Notes: generated by a model from the sequence alone, not told the origin. DNA of 64,000 nucleotides from Schauerella fraxinea (GCA_030849945.1 JAVDKK010000002.1:372001-436000), one strand, 5' to 3'; shown: positions 17,418 through 26,407, counted from the stretch's first letter. Program-made: numbers and translations.

Positions 17418-18024
17418 TTTTTTTGGCGACGGTGGGTTGGTTGGCAGCTTGATCGCAGGCGTGGATGAGGCTGGGCGTGGCCCTCTGGCCGGCGCCGTAT
17501 ACGCTGCCGCCGTCATCCTGCATGCCGATCGCCCGATCCCCGGTCTGGCGGATTCGAAGGTGCTCAAGGCTGCAGAGCGCGATACGCTCGCCAGTGAAAT
17601 TCGTCTGCACGCCGCGGCGTGGTGTATCGCACGTGCCGAGGTGGAAGAAATCGACCGCCTCAACATTCTGCGGGCCACTTTTTTGGCAATGGATCGCGCG
17701 GTGCGCGGATTGCAGATGGCGCCGCATCTGGCACTGGTGGACGGCAATCAGGCCCCGCCGCTGTCTTGCGCCGTCAAAACCTACGTGAAGGGCGACGCGC
17801 TGATTCCGTCGATTTCGGCAGCCTCGATCCTTGCCAAAACCGCCCGCGATGCCGACCTAGTGCGTTTGCATGGTCTCTATCCCCAATACGGTTTCGATCA
17901 GCACAAAGGTTATGGCACAGCCTTGCACCTCGAGCGTTTGCGCGAGCACGGACCCTGTCCCGAACATCGCCGCAGTTTTGCACCCGTGCGACTGCATTAT
18001 GCGACCACCGCCGCGCTCGTCTGA
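17404..18024 (+). CDS. rnhB: Ribonuclease HII
   Basis: Nicks the RNA strand of RNA:DNA hybrids and removes misincorporated ribonucleotides. The 206 residues carry the acidic active site: Asp21 and Glu22 in GVDEAGRGPLAG, Asp113 in LALVDGNQ, and Asp149 in KTARDADL. The start is a GTG at 17404 inside the end of lpxB, with GGAGG about six bases upstream; no ATG in the frame would keep the DEAGRG segment. The lpxB-rnhB order is common in proteobacteria. Confidence 0.95.
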   Translation: MDQADFFGDGGLVGSLIAGVDEAGRGPLAGAVYAAAVILHADRPIPGLADSKVLKAAERDTLASEIRLHAAAWCIARAEVEEIDRLNILRATFLAMDRAVRGLQMAPHLALVDGNQAPPLSCAVKTYVKGDALIPSISAASILAKTARDADLVRLHGLYPQYGFDQHKGYGTALHLERLREHGPCPEHRRSFAPVRLHYATTAALV

Positions 18025-18057
18025 CACGGCCTGCGCCGGCCTTACACCGTCTCCCTT

Positions 18058-18840
18058 ATGAAAGTCATTTCGTCGCGCGATAATCCGCGCTTCAAGGCGC
18101 TTCGCAAGATGCTCGGCCACGCCGGGCGCACCGGCGCGGGCGCGGTGCTGGAAGGCCCTCATCTGGCCCACGCGTGGCTCGACCATTGCGGTCAACCGCT
18201 GGAGGCCTATTTCGATGCCAAGCGCCTGGCGGCCACGCCAACGCTTGCGGCTTTGGCCGCGCGGCTCGATCCTGCGCGCTGCACGCAAATCGAAGGCGGG
18301 TTGCTCGCGCAGCTGTCCGAGGTGGAGAGCGATCAAGGCGTGATGTTTGTGGTGCAACCGCCTGTGGCGGAATGGGTACAGCCGCTCGCGGAGAGTTGTG
18401 TGCTGCTGGACCGCATTCAGGATCCGGGCAACGTGGGCACGTTGCTGCGCACGTGCGCAGCGGCCGGCATACGGCACGTGGCGCTCTCGGCCGGGTGTGC
18501 ACATGCGTGGTCGCCGAAAGTGCTGCGCAGCGGCCAGGGCGCGCATTTCGCCTTGCACATTCACGAGCAGGTCGATCTGGCGCTGGCCATGCGCGAGCGC
18601 TTGGCGGTACCGGTGTATGCGACCGCGCTCGAGGGTGCGGCGTCGCTTTACGCGCAAGCCTTGCCTGCGCAGTGCGGGTGGCTCTTCGGCAATGAAGGGC
18701 AGGGCGTGCATCCCGATCTGCTCGCCGCGGCGTCCGCCAAGGTATACATCCCGCACGACGACGCGGCCGTGGAATCGCTTAACGTGGCCATGGCGGCCGC
18801 CGTGTGCCTGTTCGAGCACCGGCGTCAACGGCTGGCCTGA
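18058..18840 (+). CDS. SpoU/TrmH-family RNA 2'-O-ribose methyltransferase
   Basis: A SPOUT-class enzyme predicted to methylate ribose 2'-OH in rRNA or tRNA using SAM. The 260 residues have an N-terminal substrate-binding domain starting ISSRDNPRFKALRKM, and the three SpoU motifs: LLDRIQDPGNVGTLLRTC (about 117-134), LFGNEGQGV (about 215-223) and ESLNVAMAAAVCLFE near the C-terminus, which form the trefoil knot. The exact RNA target cannot be read from the sequence. It follows rnhB by 33 bases and is convergent with ppsR. Confidence 0.88.
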   Translation: MKVISSRDNPRFKALRKMLGHAGRTGAGAVLEGPHLAHAWLDHCGQPLEAYFDAKRLAATPTLAALAARLDPARCTQIEGGLLAQLSEVESDQGVMFVVQPPVAEWVQPLAESCVLLDRIQDPGNVGTLLRTCAAAGIRHVALSAGCAHAWSPKVLRSGQGAHFALHIHEQVDLALAMRERLAVPVYATALEGAASLYAQALPAQCGWLFGNEGQGVHPDLLAAASAKVYIPHDDAAVESLNVAMAAAVCLFEHRRQRLA

Positions 18841-18888
18841 CGGGCACCACACCGCGCCTTTGCACGTGGCGTGGCTACCGCTTTGGCA

Positions 18889-19716
18889 TCAAGCCGTGTC
18901 CAGTCCCACTTCCTGAATCACCGTGGTCGAAATTTCCTCGATCGACTTGGTCGTGGTCGATAGCCAGGAAATGCCTTCACGGCGCATCATGCGCTCGGCT
19001 TCCGCCACTTCGTAGCGGCATTGTTCGATCCGGGAGTAACTGCTGTTGGGGCGGCGTTCGTGACGCACTTCAGCCAGACGTTCGGGCAAGATCGAGAGCC
19101 CGAACAGCTTGTCGCGGAACGGCGCGATGGTCGAGGGCAGGGCATTGCGCTCGAAATCGTCAGGCGTGAGCGGAAAGTTGGCCGCTTTAATGGCGTATTG
19201 CATCGCCAGATAAAGGCTGGTCGGCGTTTTGCCGCAGCGCGATACGCCCACCAGAATTACGTCGGCCTGTCCCAGGTTGCTGACGAATTGACCATCGTCG
19301 TGCGCCAGGCAGAAGTTGATGGCGTCGATCCGGTTGCGGTATTTTTCGCTGTTGGCCGCCATGTGCGAGCGGCCCACCGAATGACTCGATTTGAGGCCCA
19401 GTGCCTGCTCGATATGGCTCACAAAGGTGCCGAACAGATCCAGAAACACACCGTTGGATTGCCGTACGCGGGCGAGGATTTCGGGCGTGACGAGGGTGCT
19501 GAAAACGATCGGGGGCACGCCGGCTTCGGCGGCGTTGCGGTTGATGCGGGCGACGACTTCGTCCGCTTTTGCGGGGGTGTCGATATACGGCAGTCGGATT
19601 GGGCGAAACTTGACGCCTTCGAACTGCGCCAGGACCGACTGGCTGAAGGTCTCAGCCGTAATGCCGGTGCTGTCCGAAACGATGTAAACCGAACGCGCGA
19701 TAGGGGTTTGATTCAT
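18889..19716 (-). CDS. ppsR: PEP synthase regulatory protein (bifunctional kinase/pyrophosphorylase, DUF299)
   Basis: Controls PEP synthase by ADP-dependent phosphorylation of its catalytic-loop threonine and by phosphate-dependent reactivation. The 275-residue product has the family start VYIVSDSTGITAETFSQSVL (residues 10-29) and the P-loop GVSRCGKTPTSLYLA at 157-171. The ATG at 19716 begins MNQTPIARS; an upstream in-frame start at 19737 would add seven residues without improving the match. It is divergent from its target gene ppsA, across a 167-base gap with an inverted repeat. Confidence 0.93.
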   Translation of the reverse strand: MNQTPIARSVYIVSDSTGITAETFSQSVLAQFEGVKFRPIRLPYIDTPAKADEVVARINRNAAEAGVPPIVFSTLVTPEILARVRQSNGVFLDLFGTFVSHIEQALGLKSSHSVGRSHMAANSEKYRNRIDAINFCLAHDDGQFVSNLGQADVILVGVSRCGKTPTSLYLAMQYAIKAANFPLTPDDFERNALPSTIAPFRDKLFGLSILPERLAEVRHERRPNSSYSRIEQCRYEVAEAERMMRREGISWLSTTTKSIEEISTTVIQEVGLDTA

Positions 19717-19817
19717 GTGTAAGTAAATTCCAACCAAGGTACAAGGTAGGTTCGACCGGGTACAATTCTGGGCGTCCAGTCACCCCAAGTCACCCGGTTT
19801 CGGGCGGCCCCAAGGCC

Positions 19818-19852
19818 AGTTTGGTCAGTGCGTTTAGCGGTCTGACCAAACT
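19818..19852. promoter_or_regulatory. 11-bp perfect inverted repeat ahead of ppsA
   Basis: AGTTTGGTCAG (19818-19828) and CTGACCAAACT (19842-19852) are exact reverse complements separated by 13 bases. The right arm ends 31 bases before the ppsA ATG. It could be a regulator operator for the divergent ppsR/ppsA pair or a 5'-UTR stem-loop; no T-run follows, so simple termination is unlikely. Confidence 0.6.
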
Positions 19853-19883
19853 CGCTTTCATTCCATTGTAAAAGGTGACTTCA

Positions 19884-22250
19884 ATGTCGTACGTTGTTTC
19901 GTTCGAGCAGCTCCGGATGACGGATGTGGACTCGGTAGGAGGTAAGAACGCTTCGCTTGGGGAAATGATCAGTCAATTGGCAGGCGCCGGTGTGCGCGTG
20001 CCAGGTGGTTTTGCCACCACGGCCGATGCATTCCGCGAGTTTCTGAAAGCCACAGGCCTGGACGATCGTATCGCCGAACGTCTGCGCACGCTCAATCCGG
20101 AAGATGTTCGCGCCCTGGCCCAGGCCGGCGGCGAGATCCGTCAATGGGTAATCGAAACCCCGCTGCCCGTCGGCCTCGAAAAGGCCATTCGCGAGTCTTT
20201 CGCCGTGCTGGATGCCGACGGCAAGGGTTCGTTTGCTGTGCGTTCGTCCGCCACGGCTGAGGATTTGCCCGACGCGTCTTTCGCCGGTCAGCAAGAAACC
20301 TATCTGAACGTGGTCGGCATCGACGACGTGCTCGACAAGATCCGTCACGTGTTCGCGTCGCTGTACAACGACCGGGCGATCTCGTATCGCGTGCACAAAG
20401 GTTACGCCCACACTGACGTGGCGTTGTCGGCCGGCATCCAGCGCATGGTGCGTTCGGACAAGGGCAGCGCAGGCGTCATGTTCACATTGGATACCGAATC
20501 GGGCTTTACCGATGTCGTCTTCATCACGTCGTCCTATGGTTTGGGCGAAACGGTGGTGCAGGGCGCCGTCAACCCCGACGAGTTCTACGTCTTCAAGCCC
20601 ACGCTGGACGCGGGCAAATACGCCATCGTCGGGCGCCGTATCGGCTCCAAGCTGATCAAGATGGAATTCGATGCCGAGCGCACCGAAGGCCGCGCCGTGC
20701 GTGTGGTCGACGTGCCGGTATCCGAGCGCAACCGCTATTCGCTCACGGACGACGAAGTCACCGAGCTGGCGAAGTACGCCGTGATTATCGAAAAGCATTA
20801 CAAGCGCCCGATGGATATCGAATGGGGCCGCGATGGCGTGGATGGCAAGATGTACATCCTGCAAGCGCGTCCTGAAACGGTGAAGTCGCAGCAAGCGCCC
20901 AGCGATGTGCAACAGCGCTATCGCCTGAAGGCGACCGGCGAAGTGCTGATCACGGGCCGTGCGATCGGTCAGAAGATCGGCCAGGGTGCCGTGCGCGTCG
21001 TGGGCGATATTTCCGACATGGATCAGGTGCAGCCCGGCGACGTGCTGGTCACTGACATGACCGATCCCAACTGGGAGCCGGTGATGAAGCGTGCCTCGGC
21101 CATCGTCACCAACCGTGGCGGCCGTACCTGCCACGCGGCCATCATCGCGCGCGAGCTGGGTATTCCGGCTGTCGTGGGTTGCGGCAATGCTACCGATCTG
21201 TTGAAGGCCGGCCAGCAAGTGACGGTGTCTTGCGCCGAAGGCGATGAAGGTCGCATTTATGACGGCCTGATCGAAACCGAAGTGGAAGAAGTCCGCCGCG
21301 GCGAAATGCCCGCCATCGATCTGAAGATCATGATGAACGTGGGCAATCCGCAACTGGCCTTCGATTTTTCGCAGATTCCCAACTCCGGTGTGGGCCTGGC
21401 GCGTCTCGAATTCATCATCAACAACAATATCGGCATCCACCCCAAGGCGGTGCTCGACTATCCGAACGTCGATGGTGAGTTGAAACAAGCGGTCGAATCG
21501 GCCGCACGCGGTTACGCGAGCCCCCGTGCCTTCTTCGTCGAGAAGCTGGCCGAAGGCATCGCCACGATCGGTGCAGCGTTCTACCCGAAGTCGGTCATCG
21601 TGCGTTTGTCGGACTTCAAGTCCAACGAATATCGCAAGCTGATTGGCGGTTCGCGCTACGAGCCGGAAGAAGAGAATCCCATGCTGGGCTTCCGCGGCGC
21701 CTCGCGATATGTGTCGGAAGAGTTCGAAGAATGCTTCCGCATGGAGTGCGAAGCGCTCAAGCGCGTGCGCGACGACATGGGCCTGACCAACGTCGAGATC
21801 ATGGTGCCCTTCGTGCGTACCGTGAATCAGGCCAAGAAAGTGGTCGAGCTCCTGGCGCATAACGGCCTGGAACGCGGCAAGAACGGCTTGCGCCTCATCA
21901 TGATGTGCGAAGTGCCGTCCAATGCCATTCTCGCCGACGAGTTCCTCGAGCATTTCGATGGTTTCTCGATCGGTTCGAACGACATGACCCAGCTCACGCT
22001 CGGTCTGGACCGCGATTCGGGAATGGAGTTGCTGGCCATCGACTTCGATGAACGCGACGAAGCCGTGAAGTTCATGCTGCGCCGTGCCATCCAGGCTTGC
22101 CTGAAGGCCAACAAGTACGTCGGAATCTGCGGCCAGGGCCCCAGCGATCATCCCGACTTCGCAAAGTGGCTCAAGGACGAAGGTATTTTGTCGATGTCGC
22201 TCAATCCGGATACGGTGGTCGACACGTGGCAGAAGCTGGCTGCCGGTTGA
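19884..22250 (+). CDS. ppsA: Phosphoenolpyruvate synthase
   Basis: Converts pyruvate, ATP and water to PEP, AMP and phosphate for gluconeogenesis. The 788 residues have an N-terminal ATP-grasp domain (GGKNASLGEMI near the start, AVRSSATAEDLPDASFAGQQETYLN in the nucleotide site), the swivelling phosphohistidine domain with the catalytic His417 in GGRTCHAAIIARE, and the C-terminal PEP/pyruvate barrel with FSIGSNDMTQLTLGLDRDS and the Cys-containing CGQGPSDHP. The ATG at 19884 was preferred over a GTG three codons upstream because AAAGGTGA is then a well-placed ribosome binding site. Confidence 0.97.
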   Translation: MSYVVSFEQLRMTDVDSVGGKNASLGEMISQLAGAGVRVPGGFATTADAFREFLKATGLDDRIAERLRTLNPEDVRALAQAGGEIRQWVIETPLPVGLEKAIRESFAVLDADGKGSFAVRSSATAEDLPDASFAGQQETYLNVVGIDDVLDKIRHVFASLYNDRAISYRVHKGYAHTDVALSAGIQRMVRSDKGSAGVMFTLDTESGFTDVVFITSSYGLGETVVQGAVNPDEFYVFKPTLDAGKYAIVGRRIGSKLIKMEFDAERTEGRAVRVVDVPVSERNRYSLTDDEVTELAKYAVIIEKHYKRPMDIEWGRDGVDGKMYILQARPETVKSQQAPSDVQQRYRLKATGEVLITGRAIGQKIGQGAVRVVGDISDMDQVQPGDVLVTDMTDPNWEPVMKRASAIVTNRGGRTCHAAIIARELGIPAVVGCGNATDLLKAGQQVTVSCAEGDEGRIYDGLIETEVEEVRRGEMPAIDLKIMMNVGNPQLAFDFSQIPNSGVGLARLEFIINNNIGIHPKAVLDYPNVDGELKQAVESAARGYASPRAFFVEKLAEGIATIGAAFYPKSVIVRLSDFKSNEYRKLIGGSRYEPEEENPMLGFRGASRYVSEEFEECFRMECEALKRVRDDMGLTNVEIMVPFVRTVNQAKKVVELLAHNGLERGKNGLRLIMMCEVPSNAILADEFLEHFDGFSIGSNDMTQLTLGLDRDSGMELLAIDFDERDEAVKFMLRRAIQACLKANKYVGICGQGPSDHPDFAKWLKDEGILSMSLNPDTVVDTWQKLAAG

Positions 22251-22363
22251 TCATTGCTCGATGCCTGCTTGGCGCCTGCTGCATGCCGGCGCCATCCATG
22301 GTGATGCGCGGCTGATGCGTACTTGACGGCAGGTATGTGGCGTACGCCGCCACTGCCCAAATA

Positions 22364-22393
22364 AAAAAGCCACGTTTTCGAACGTGGCTTTTT
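22364..22393 (+). terminator. Rho-independent terminator after ppsA
   Basis: A 13-bp perfect stem with arms AAAAAGCCACGTT and AACGTGGCTTTTT closes a TTCG tetraloop. Because it is flanked by A-rich and T-rich arms it could act in both directions. It ends the ppsA transcript 113 bases after the stop. Confidence 0.92.
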
Positions 22394-22521
22394 GCTTTTA
22401 TATTTATTTTTTGCGGCTTTCTTTTGCCCGTCATTCCGCCGTCAAATTGCGTTTTTATTATCGGTACGGTCGCTTTAATAATTCCGTACAATGAATCATC
22501 TTATTTGCCGGTAGATTGGAT

Positions 22522-22953
22522 ATGTGGATTTGGTTCGCACTGGCGGCCGTCGCACTCATCGGCGAAGTCGCAACAGGCACGTTTTATTTATTGCTGGTGG
22601 CTTTGGGCATTGCGGCGGGCGGGGTAGCTGCACTGTTGGGCTGGACGCTGCAGTGGCAGCTGGTCACCGCAATTGTGGTGGCGCTGGCTGGCCTGTTCTT
22701 GCTGCGCGCTGTAGGCGTGCTCAAAAAGCGCGGCGTGCACACGGGACGTAATGCCGACGCCAATCTCGATATCGGGCAGACGGTCGAAGTCGAGCAGTGG
22801 TCGGCGGATCGTGCTGCGCGTGTGTTTTATCGCGGTGCAAACTGGCAAGCCCAGTTGGCCGAAGGCGAAAGCCTCGAGCCGGGCACTTTTGTCATCAATG
22901 AAATAAAGGGCACCCGGCTCATCCTGGTGCCCAAACGGAGAAGCTCGCCATGA
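22522..22953 (+). CDS. NfeD-like membrane protein (short form)
   Basis: Partner protein of stomatin/prohibitin-type SPFH proteins in the membrane. The 143 residues have two or three N-terminal membrane helices (residues about 4-70: GEVATGTFYLLLVALGIAAG and following) and a soluble C-terminal OB-fold domain (about 80-143) with GQTVEVEQW and ALEPGTFV-like strand spacing. The ATG at 22522 is preferred over a TTG two codons earlier. It overlaps qmcA by four bases (ATGA); this nfeD-qmcA pairing is widespread and the two proteins probably act as one complex in membrane quality control. Confidence 0.85.
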   Translation: MWIWFALAAVALIGEVATGTFYLLLVALGIAAGGVAALLGWTLQWQLVTAIVVALAGLFLLRAVGVLKKRGVHTGRNADANLDIGQTVEVEQWSADRAARVFYRGANWQAQLAEGESLEPGTFVINEIKGTRLILVPKRRSSP

Positions 22954-23879
22954 TGTTTGACGGCCCCACGATTGCCCTGTTCGTTGTTCTCGCGTTGGCG
23001 GTGTTGATACTGATCAAGGCAATTGCGATCGTTCCCCAACAAAACGCATGGGTGATCGAGCGCCTTGGAAAATTCGACCGTTCGCTGTCGCCGGGCGCAG
23101 GGTTTGTGATTCCGTTTATCGAAAGGGTGGCGTACAAGCATTCGTTGAAGGAAATTCCGCTGGACGTTCCCAGCCAGGTTTGTATTACGCGTGACAACAC
23201 GCAATTGCAGGTCGATGGTGTGCTGTATTTTCAAGTGACCGATCCGATGCGTGCATCGTATGGCTCGTCCAATTACATTTCCGCCATTACCCAGCTCGCG
23301 CAAACCACATTGCGTTCGGTGATCGGCAAGATGGAACTGGATCGGACGTTTGAAGAACGTGAAATCATCAATAGCACCATCGTGGCCTCGCTCGACGAGG
23401 CAGCGCTCAACTGGGGCGTGAAGGTGTTGCGCTACGAAATCAAGGATTTGACGCCGCCCAACGAGATCTTGCGCGCCATGCAGGCCCAGATTACGGCAGA
23501 GCGCGAAAAGCGTGCCTTGATCGCGGCTTCGGAAGGTCGCCGTCAAGAGCAGATCAACATCGCGACGGGCGAGCGCGAAGCCGCGATTGCCCGTTCGGAA
23601 GGCGAGAAGCAAGCGCAGATCAACCAGGCGCAAGGTGAAGCGGCTGCCGTGCTGGCGATTGCCGAAGCAACGGCCAAGGCCATCTCGCAAGTGGCCGAAG
23701 CCGTGCGCCAGCCAGGTGGCATGGAGGCGGTCAATCTGCGTGTGGCCGAAGATTATGTCGACGCCTTTGCCAAGGTGGCCAAGCAAGGCAACACACTGAT
23801 CCTGCCGGCGAATCTGTCGGATCTGGGATCGATGGTGGCCTCGGCCATGACCATCGTGAAGTCCACGCCGCGAGTCTGA
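22950..23879 (+). CDS. qmcA: SPFH/Band 7 (stomatin-like) membrane protein, QmcA type
   Basis: Membrane scaffold of the flotillin/stomatin family; E. coli QmcA is linked to membrane protein quality control with FtsH. The 309 residues have one N-terminal membrane helix (residues about 8-26), the SPFH domain (about 27-190) with VPQQNAWVIERLGKF and MELDRTFEEREIIN, then a long alpha-helical EA-rich coiled coil (about 190-260: EGRRQEQINIATGEREAAIA). The start has two ATGs in tandem overlapping the nfeD stop. Confidence 0.9.
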   Translation: MMFDGPTIALFVVLALAVLILIKAIAIVPQQNAWVIERLGKFDRSLSPGAGFVIPFIERVAYKHSLKEIPLDVPSQVCITRDNTQLQVDGVLYFQVTDPMRASYGSSNYISAITQLAQTTLRSVIGKMELDRTFEEREIINSTIVASLDEAALNWGVKVLRYEIKDLTPPNEILRAMQAQITAEREKRALIAASEGRRQEQINIATGEREAAIARSEGEKQAQINQAQGEAAAVLAIAEATAKAISQVAEAVRQPGGMEAVNLRVAEDYVDAFAKVAKQGNTLILPANLSDLGSMVASAMTIVKSTPRV

Positions 23880-23912
23880 ACGGCCCAGCCGTTTGCTCGG
23901 CGGTAGTTGTAC

Positions 23913-25070
23913 ATGACGCCTCAAAGCTTGTTGTGGATTACGGCGCTGGCCAGCGTGATGATGACGCTGGTGGCCCTGTCGCTGATGCGCAGCGGCATTC
24001 CTGGCACACGCTTGCTTGTGTGGGCCAATCTCGCTGTGATAGGCGCGTTGGTGTTGTCCCCACTGCAGCAACTGCCTTCGGTACCCGCCGTCTTCACCAT
24101 CGTGCTTGCCAATGCCTTGATGGCAAGCGGCATGGTGCTGGTGTATTCGGCGGCATGCCGCTTTTTTGGCTATGTCGCAGCGCGTCCCCTCTGGTATGGC
24201 GCGATCGGGATGGTAAGCGGCGGCATTGCGGCGTTTTACTATCTCTGGCCAAGCTTGGCCGCACGCGTGGCGATTGCATCGCTCTTTGCCGCTGCCATCT
24301 GCGTGGCCCTGGCTATCCACATCCATCGCCATCGGCCGCGTGAGCGCCCCGTTTATCCCTACGCCTTTACGATCGGCGTGGCGGCGTTTGCGGCGGTGGG
24401 CTATGCGCTTCGCGCCTTCGTCTACCTCTCCGGGGTGGAGTCGCCCCAGGCCAGCTTGATGTCGGCTACGGCCTGGAACGCCATTTTCCTCACGGTGGGC
24501 GTATTGATCATGCCGAGCTTGACGATCGGGATGATCATGATGGTTCACGATCGCATGTTGGCCGATCGGGAGCGTGAGGCCAATGTGGACGATCTCACCC
24601 ACGCGGCCACGCGCCGCGCCTGGTGGAGCGCCGCGCAACGCAGCCTGCGTGCGACCGAGCGCAGCGGCAAGCCGATGTCGCTGCTGATGCTGGATATCGA
24701 TCTATTCAAGCAACTCAACGACACCCATGGACACGGCGGTGGCGATGCCGTGCTCAAGCACCTGGCCGCGCTCGGTCACGCCGTGCTGCGGCCCGAAGAT
24801 CTGCTGGGCCGGTTTGGCGGCGAGGAATTCGTGGTGCTCTTTAACGGGATGACGCAAGCGGAAGCTTCCGCGCTGACGCAGCGTTGGGTGGAGGCGGTGC
24901 GGATCACGCCATGCACCTACGACGGCAAGATATTGCCGTACACCTTCAGTGCTGGGCTGACGACCTGGAAGCGGGGCGATACGCTGCAGGCGCTGGTGCA
25001 ACGCGCCGACCTGGCCTTGTACGCGTCCAAGGCCGAAGGGCGGGATCGCGTCACGCTGCGTACGGCATGA
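23913..25070 (+). CDS. Membrane-bound diguanylate cyclase (GGDEF)
   Basis: Predicted to make cyclic di-GMP from two GTP. The 385 residues have about six N-terminal membrane helices (residues 5-210, no known sensor domain recognised), a short linker, and a GGDEF domain (about 222-385). The active loop is GGEEF at 302-306, and the product-inhibition I-site RPED lies at 293-296, exactly five residues before it, so feedback inhibition is likely. DIDLFKQLNDTHGH is the substrate-binding segment. The ATG at 23913 is preferred over a TTG two codons upstream. Follows qmcA by 33 bases. Confidence 0.9.
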   Translation: MTPQSLLWITALASVMMTLVALSLMRSGIPGTRLLVWANLAVIGALVLSPLQQLPSVPAVFTIVLANALMASGMVLVYSAACRFFGYVAARPLWYGAIGMVSGGIAAFYYLWPSLAARVAIASLFAAAICVALAIHIHRHRPRERPVYPYAFTIGVAAFAAVGYALRAFVYLSGVESPQASLMSATAWNAIFLTVGVLIMPSLTIGMIMMVHDRMLADREREANVDDLTHAATRRAWWSAAQRSLRATERSGKPMSLLMLDIDLFKQLNDTHGHGGGDAVLKHLAALGHAVLRPEDLLGRFGGEEFVVLFNGMTQAEASALTQRWVEAVRITPCTYDGKILPYTFSAGLTTWKRGDTLQALVQRADLALYASKAEGRDRVTLRTA

Positions 25071-25094
25071 ATACGATTTGCGATACCGGATCGC

Positions 25095-25574
25095 CTATTC
25101 GCTCTTCGCCGTTTCGCGGCGCGGCACGCGCGTGTCGTGCTTCATGATGCGGGTTTTTTCGCGCGCCCAGTCGCGTTCGCGTTCGGTATCGCGCTTGTCG
25201 TGCATCTTCTTGCCACGGCCCAGCGCAAAATCCAGTTTGATACGACCGTTTTTATAATGCAGATTGAGCGGAACGAGCGTGTAGCCGCGTTGCTCGACCT
25301 TGCCGATGAGCTTGCTGATCTCTTCCGCATTGAGCAGCAGCTTGCGCGTGCGTGCAGCGTCGGGATGAATGTGGGTAGAGGCGGTTGCCAGCGGGCTGAC
25401 GTGCATGCCCAACAGGTAAAGTTCGCCATCGCGCACGATGACGTAGCTTTCCTTGAGCTGCACCCGGTTGTCCCGGATGGCCTTGACTTCCCAACCCTGC
25501 AGCACCAGTCCGGCTTCGAACCGATCCTCGATGAAGTAGTCATGGGTTGCCTTGCGATTTTCGATAATACTCAT
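25095..25574 (-). CDS. smpB: SsrA-binding protein SmpB
   Basis: Binds tmRNA and delivers it to stalled ribosomes for trans-translation. The 159 residues contain the OB-fold signature IEDRFEAGLVLQGWEVKAIR, the ESYVIVRDGELYLLGMHVSP segment, and a basic C-terminal tail (GRGKKMHDKRDTERERDW onward) that inserts in the mRNA channel. The ATG at 25574 begins MSIIENRKATHDYF, the usual N-terminus; the open frame extends further upstream into the divergent ratA gene and was rejected. Confidence 0.97.
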   Translation of the reverse strand: MSIIENRKATHDYFIEDRFEAGLVLQGWEVKAIRDNRVQLKESYVIVRDGELYLLGMHVSPLATASTHIHPDAARTRKLLLNAEEISKLIGKVEQRGYTLVPLNLHYKNGRIKLDFALGRGKKMHDKRDTERERDWAREKTRIMKHDTRVPRRETAKSE

Positions 25575-25638
25575 GCCGCCAAGTCCTGCCTGCGTGTAGC
25601 CGGTAAAATCCAACCATTCTAGCCATTTGCGATAGTCG

Positions 25639-26073
25639 ATGCATACCGTTGAACGTACCGTCCTCGTCCCACACAGCGCCGCACAGATGTTCGAGCTGGT
25701 CGCGGACGTCGAAAAATATCCCGAATTCATGCCTTGGTGCGGCGGCGCCGAGGTGCAGCAGCGCGATGAACATGGCATGCAGGCGTCGATCACGATCGCG
25801 CTTGCCGGCCTGCGTCAGCGCTTCACCACGCGCAATACGCATCAGTATCCAGACCGTATCGACCTGCAATTGGTCGACGGGCCGTTTTCGTCATTGAACG
25901 GCACCTGGCGCTTCCAATCGCTGGACGATGAAGCATGCAAGGTGCTGTTTACGCTCGAATATGCGTTTTCCAACCGTGCACTCGAGATGTTGGTAGGACC
26001 GGTGTTCAACCGGATCGCGACCAGTTTCATCGATTCGTTTACCAAGCGCGCCAACGACAAGTATGGCGACTGA
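25639..26073 (+). CDS. ratA: RatA/COQ10-like START-domain protein
   Basis: Small lipid-binding-fold protein of the polyketide cyclase / COQ10 family. Members have been described both as ubiquinone-binding chaperones and, in E. coli, as RatA, which blocks 70S ribosome assembly. The 144 residues open MHTVERTVLVPHSAAQMFELV and contain VEKYPEFMPWCGGAEV and the C-terminal VGPVFNRIATSFIDSFTKRA. It is divergent from smpB and overlaps rnfH by 11 bases, the conserved smpB / ratA-ratB neighbourhood. Which of the two activities applies here cannot be decided from sequence. Confidence 0.88.
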   Translation: MHTVERTVLVPHSAAQMFELVADVEKYPEFMPWCGGAEVQQRDEHGMQASITIALAGLRQRFTTRNTHQYPDRIDLQLVDGPFSSLNGTWRFQSLDDEACKVLFTLEYAFSNRALEMLVGPVFNRIATSFIDSFTKRANDKYGD

Positions 26074-26407
26074 GCGATTGGTCGCCGAGGCGCAGCGCGC
26101 TGAGGGTGCCGTGGCCAAGGGTTTGCGCGTGATCGTGTGCTACCCCGCTGCGCGCGATATCTGGCAGCGGGAGGTGGTGCTCGCCGCCGGCGCTACGGTG
26201 GGCGACGCGCTTGCCGCCAGCGGCTTTACGCAGGCGTTTCCTGCGATCGATCCCTGGGAGGAGGGCGTCGGCGTTTTTGCCAAGCGCGTTACATCCCGGG
26301 ATGGGGTTGCCGATGGGGATCGGGTTGAAATCTACCGCGGGCTGAGCTTCGATCCCATGGTGTCGCGCCGCCGACGGGCCGCGCACCGAGCCAAACCCAC
26401 CCGTTAA
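26063..26407 (+). CDS. RnfH family ubiquitin-fold protein (RatB)
   Basis: A small beta-grasp protein of the RnfH/UPF0125 family. The 114 residues include GLRVIVCYPAARDIWQREVVL, the GATVGDALAASGF helix and VGVFAKRVTSRDGVADGDRVEIYRGL in pieces, the family pattern; the C-terminus is basic (RRRRAAHRAKPTR). It starts inside the end of ratA and is surely translated with it. The precise role of the family is unsettled; the usual name in the ratA context is RatB. Confidence 0.85.
   Translation: MATERLVAEAQRAEGAVAKGLRVIVCYPAARDIWQREVVLAAGATVGDALAASGFTQAFPAIDPWEEGVGVFAKRVTSRDGVADGDRVEIYRGLSFDPMVSRRRRAAHRAKPTR

Noticed and set aside
19881..22151. Long open frame antisense to ppsA (about 756 codons)
   Set aside because: Same third-position effect; the sense strand encodes a complete PEP synthase with all motifs, so the antisense frame is a shadow.
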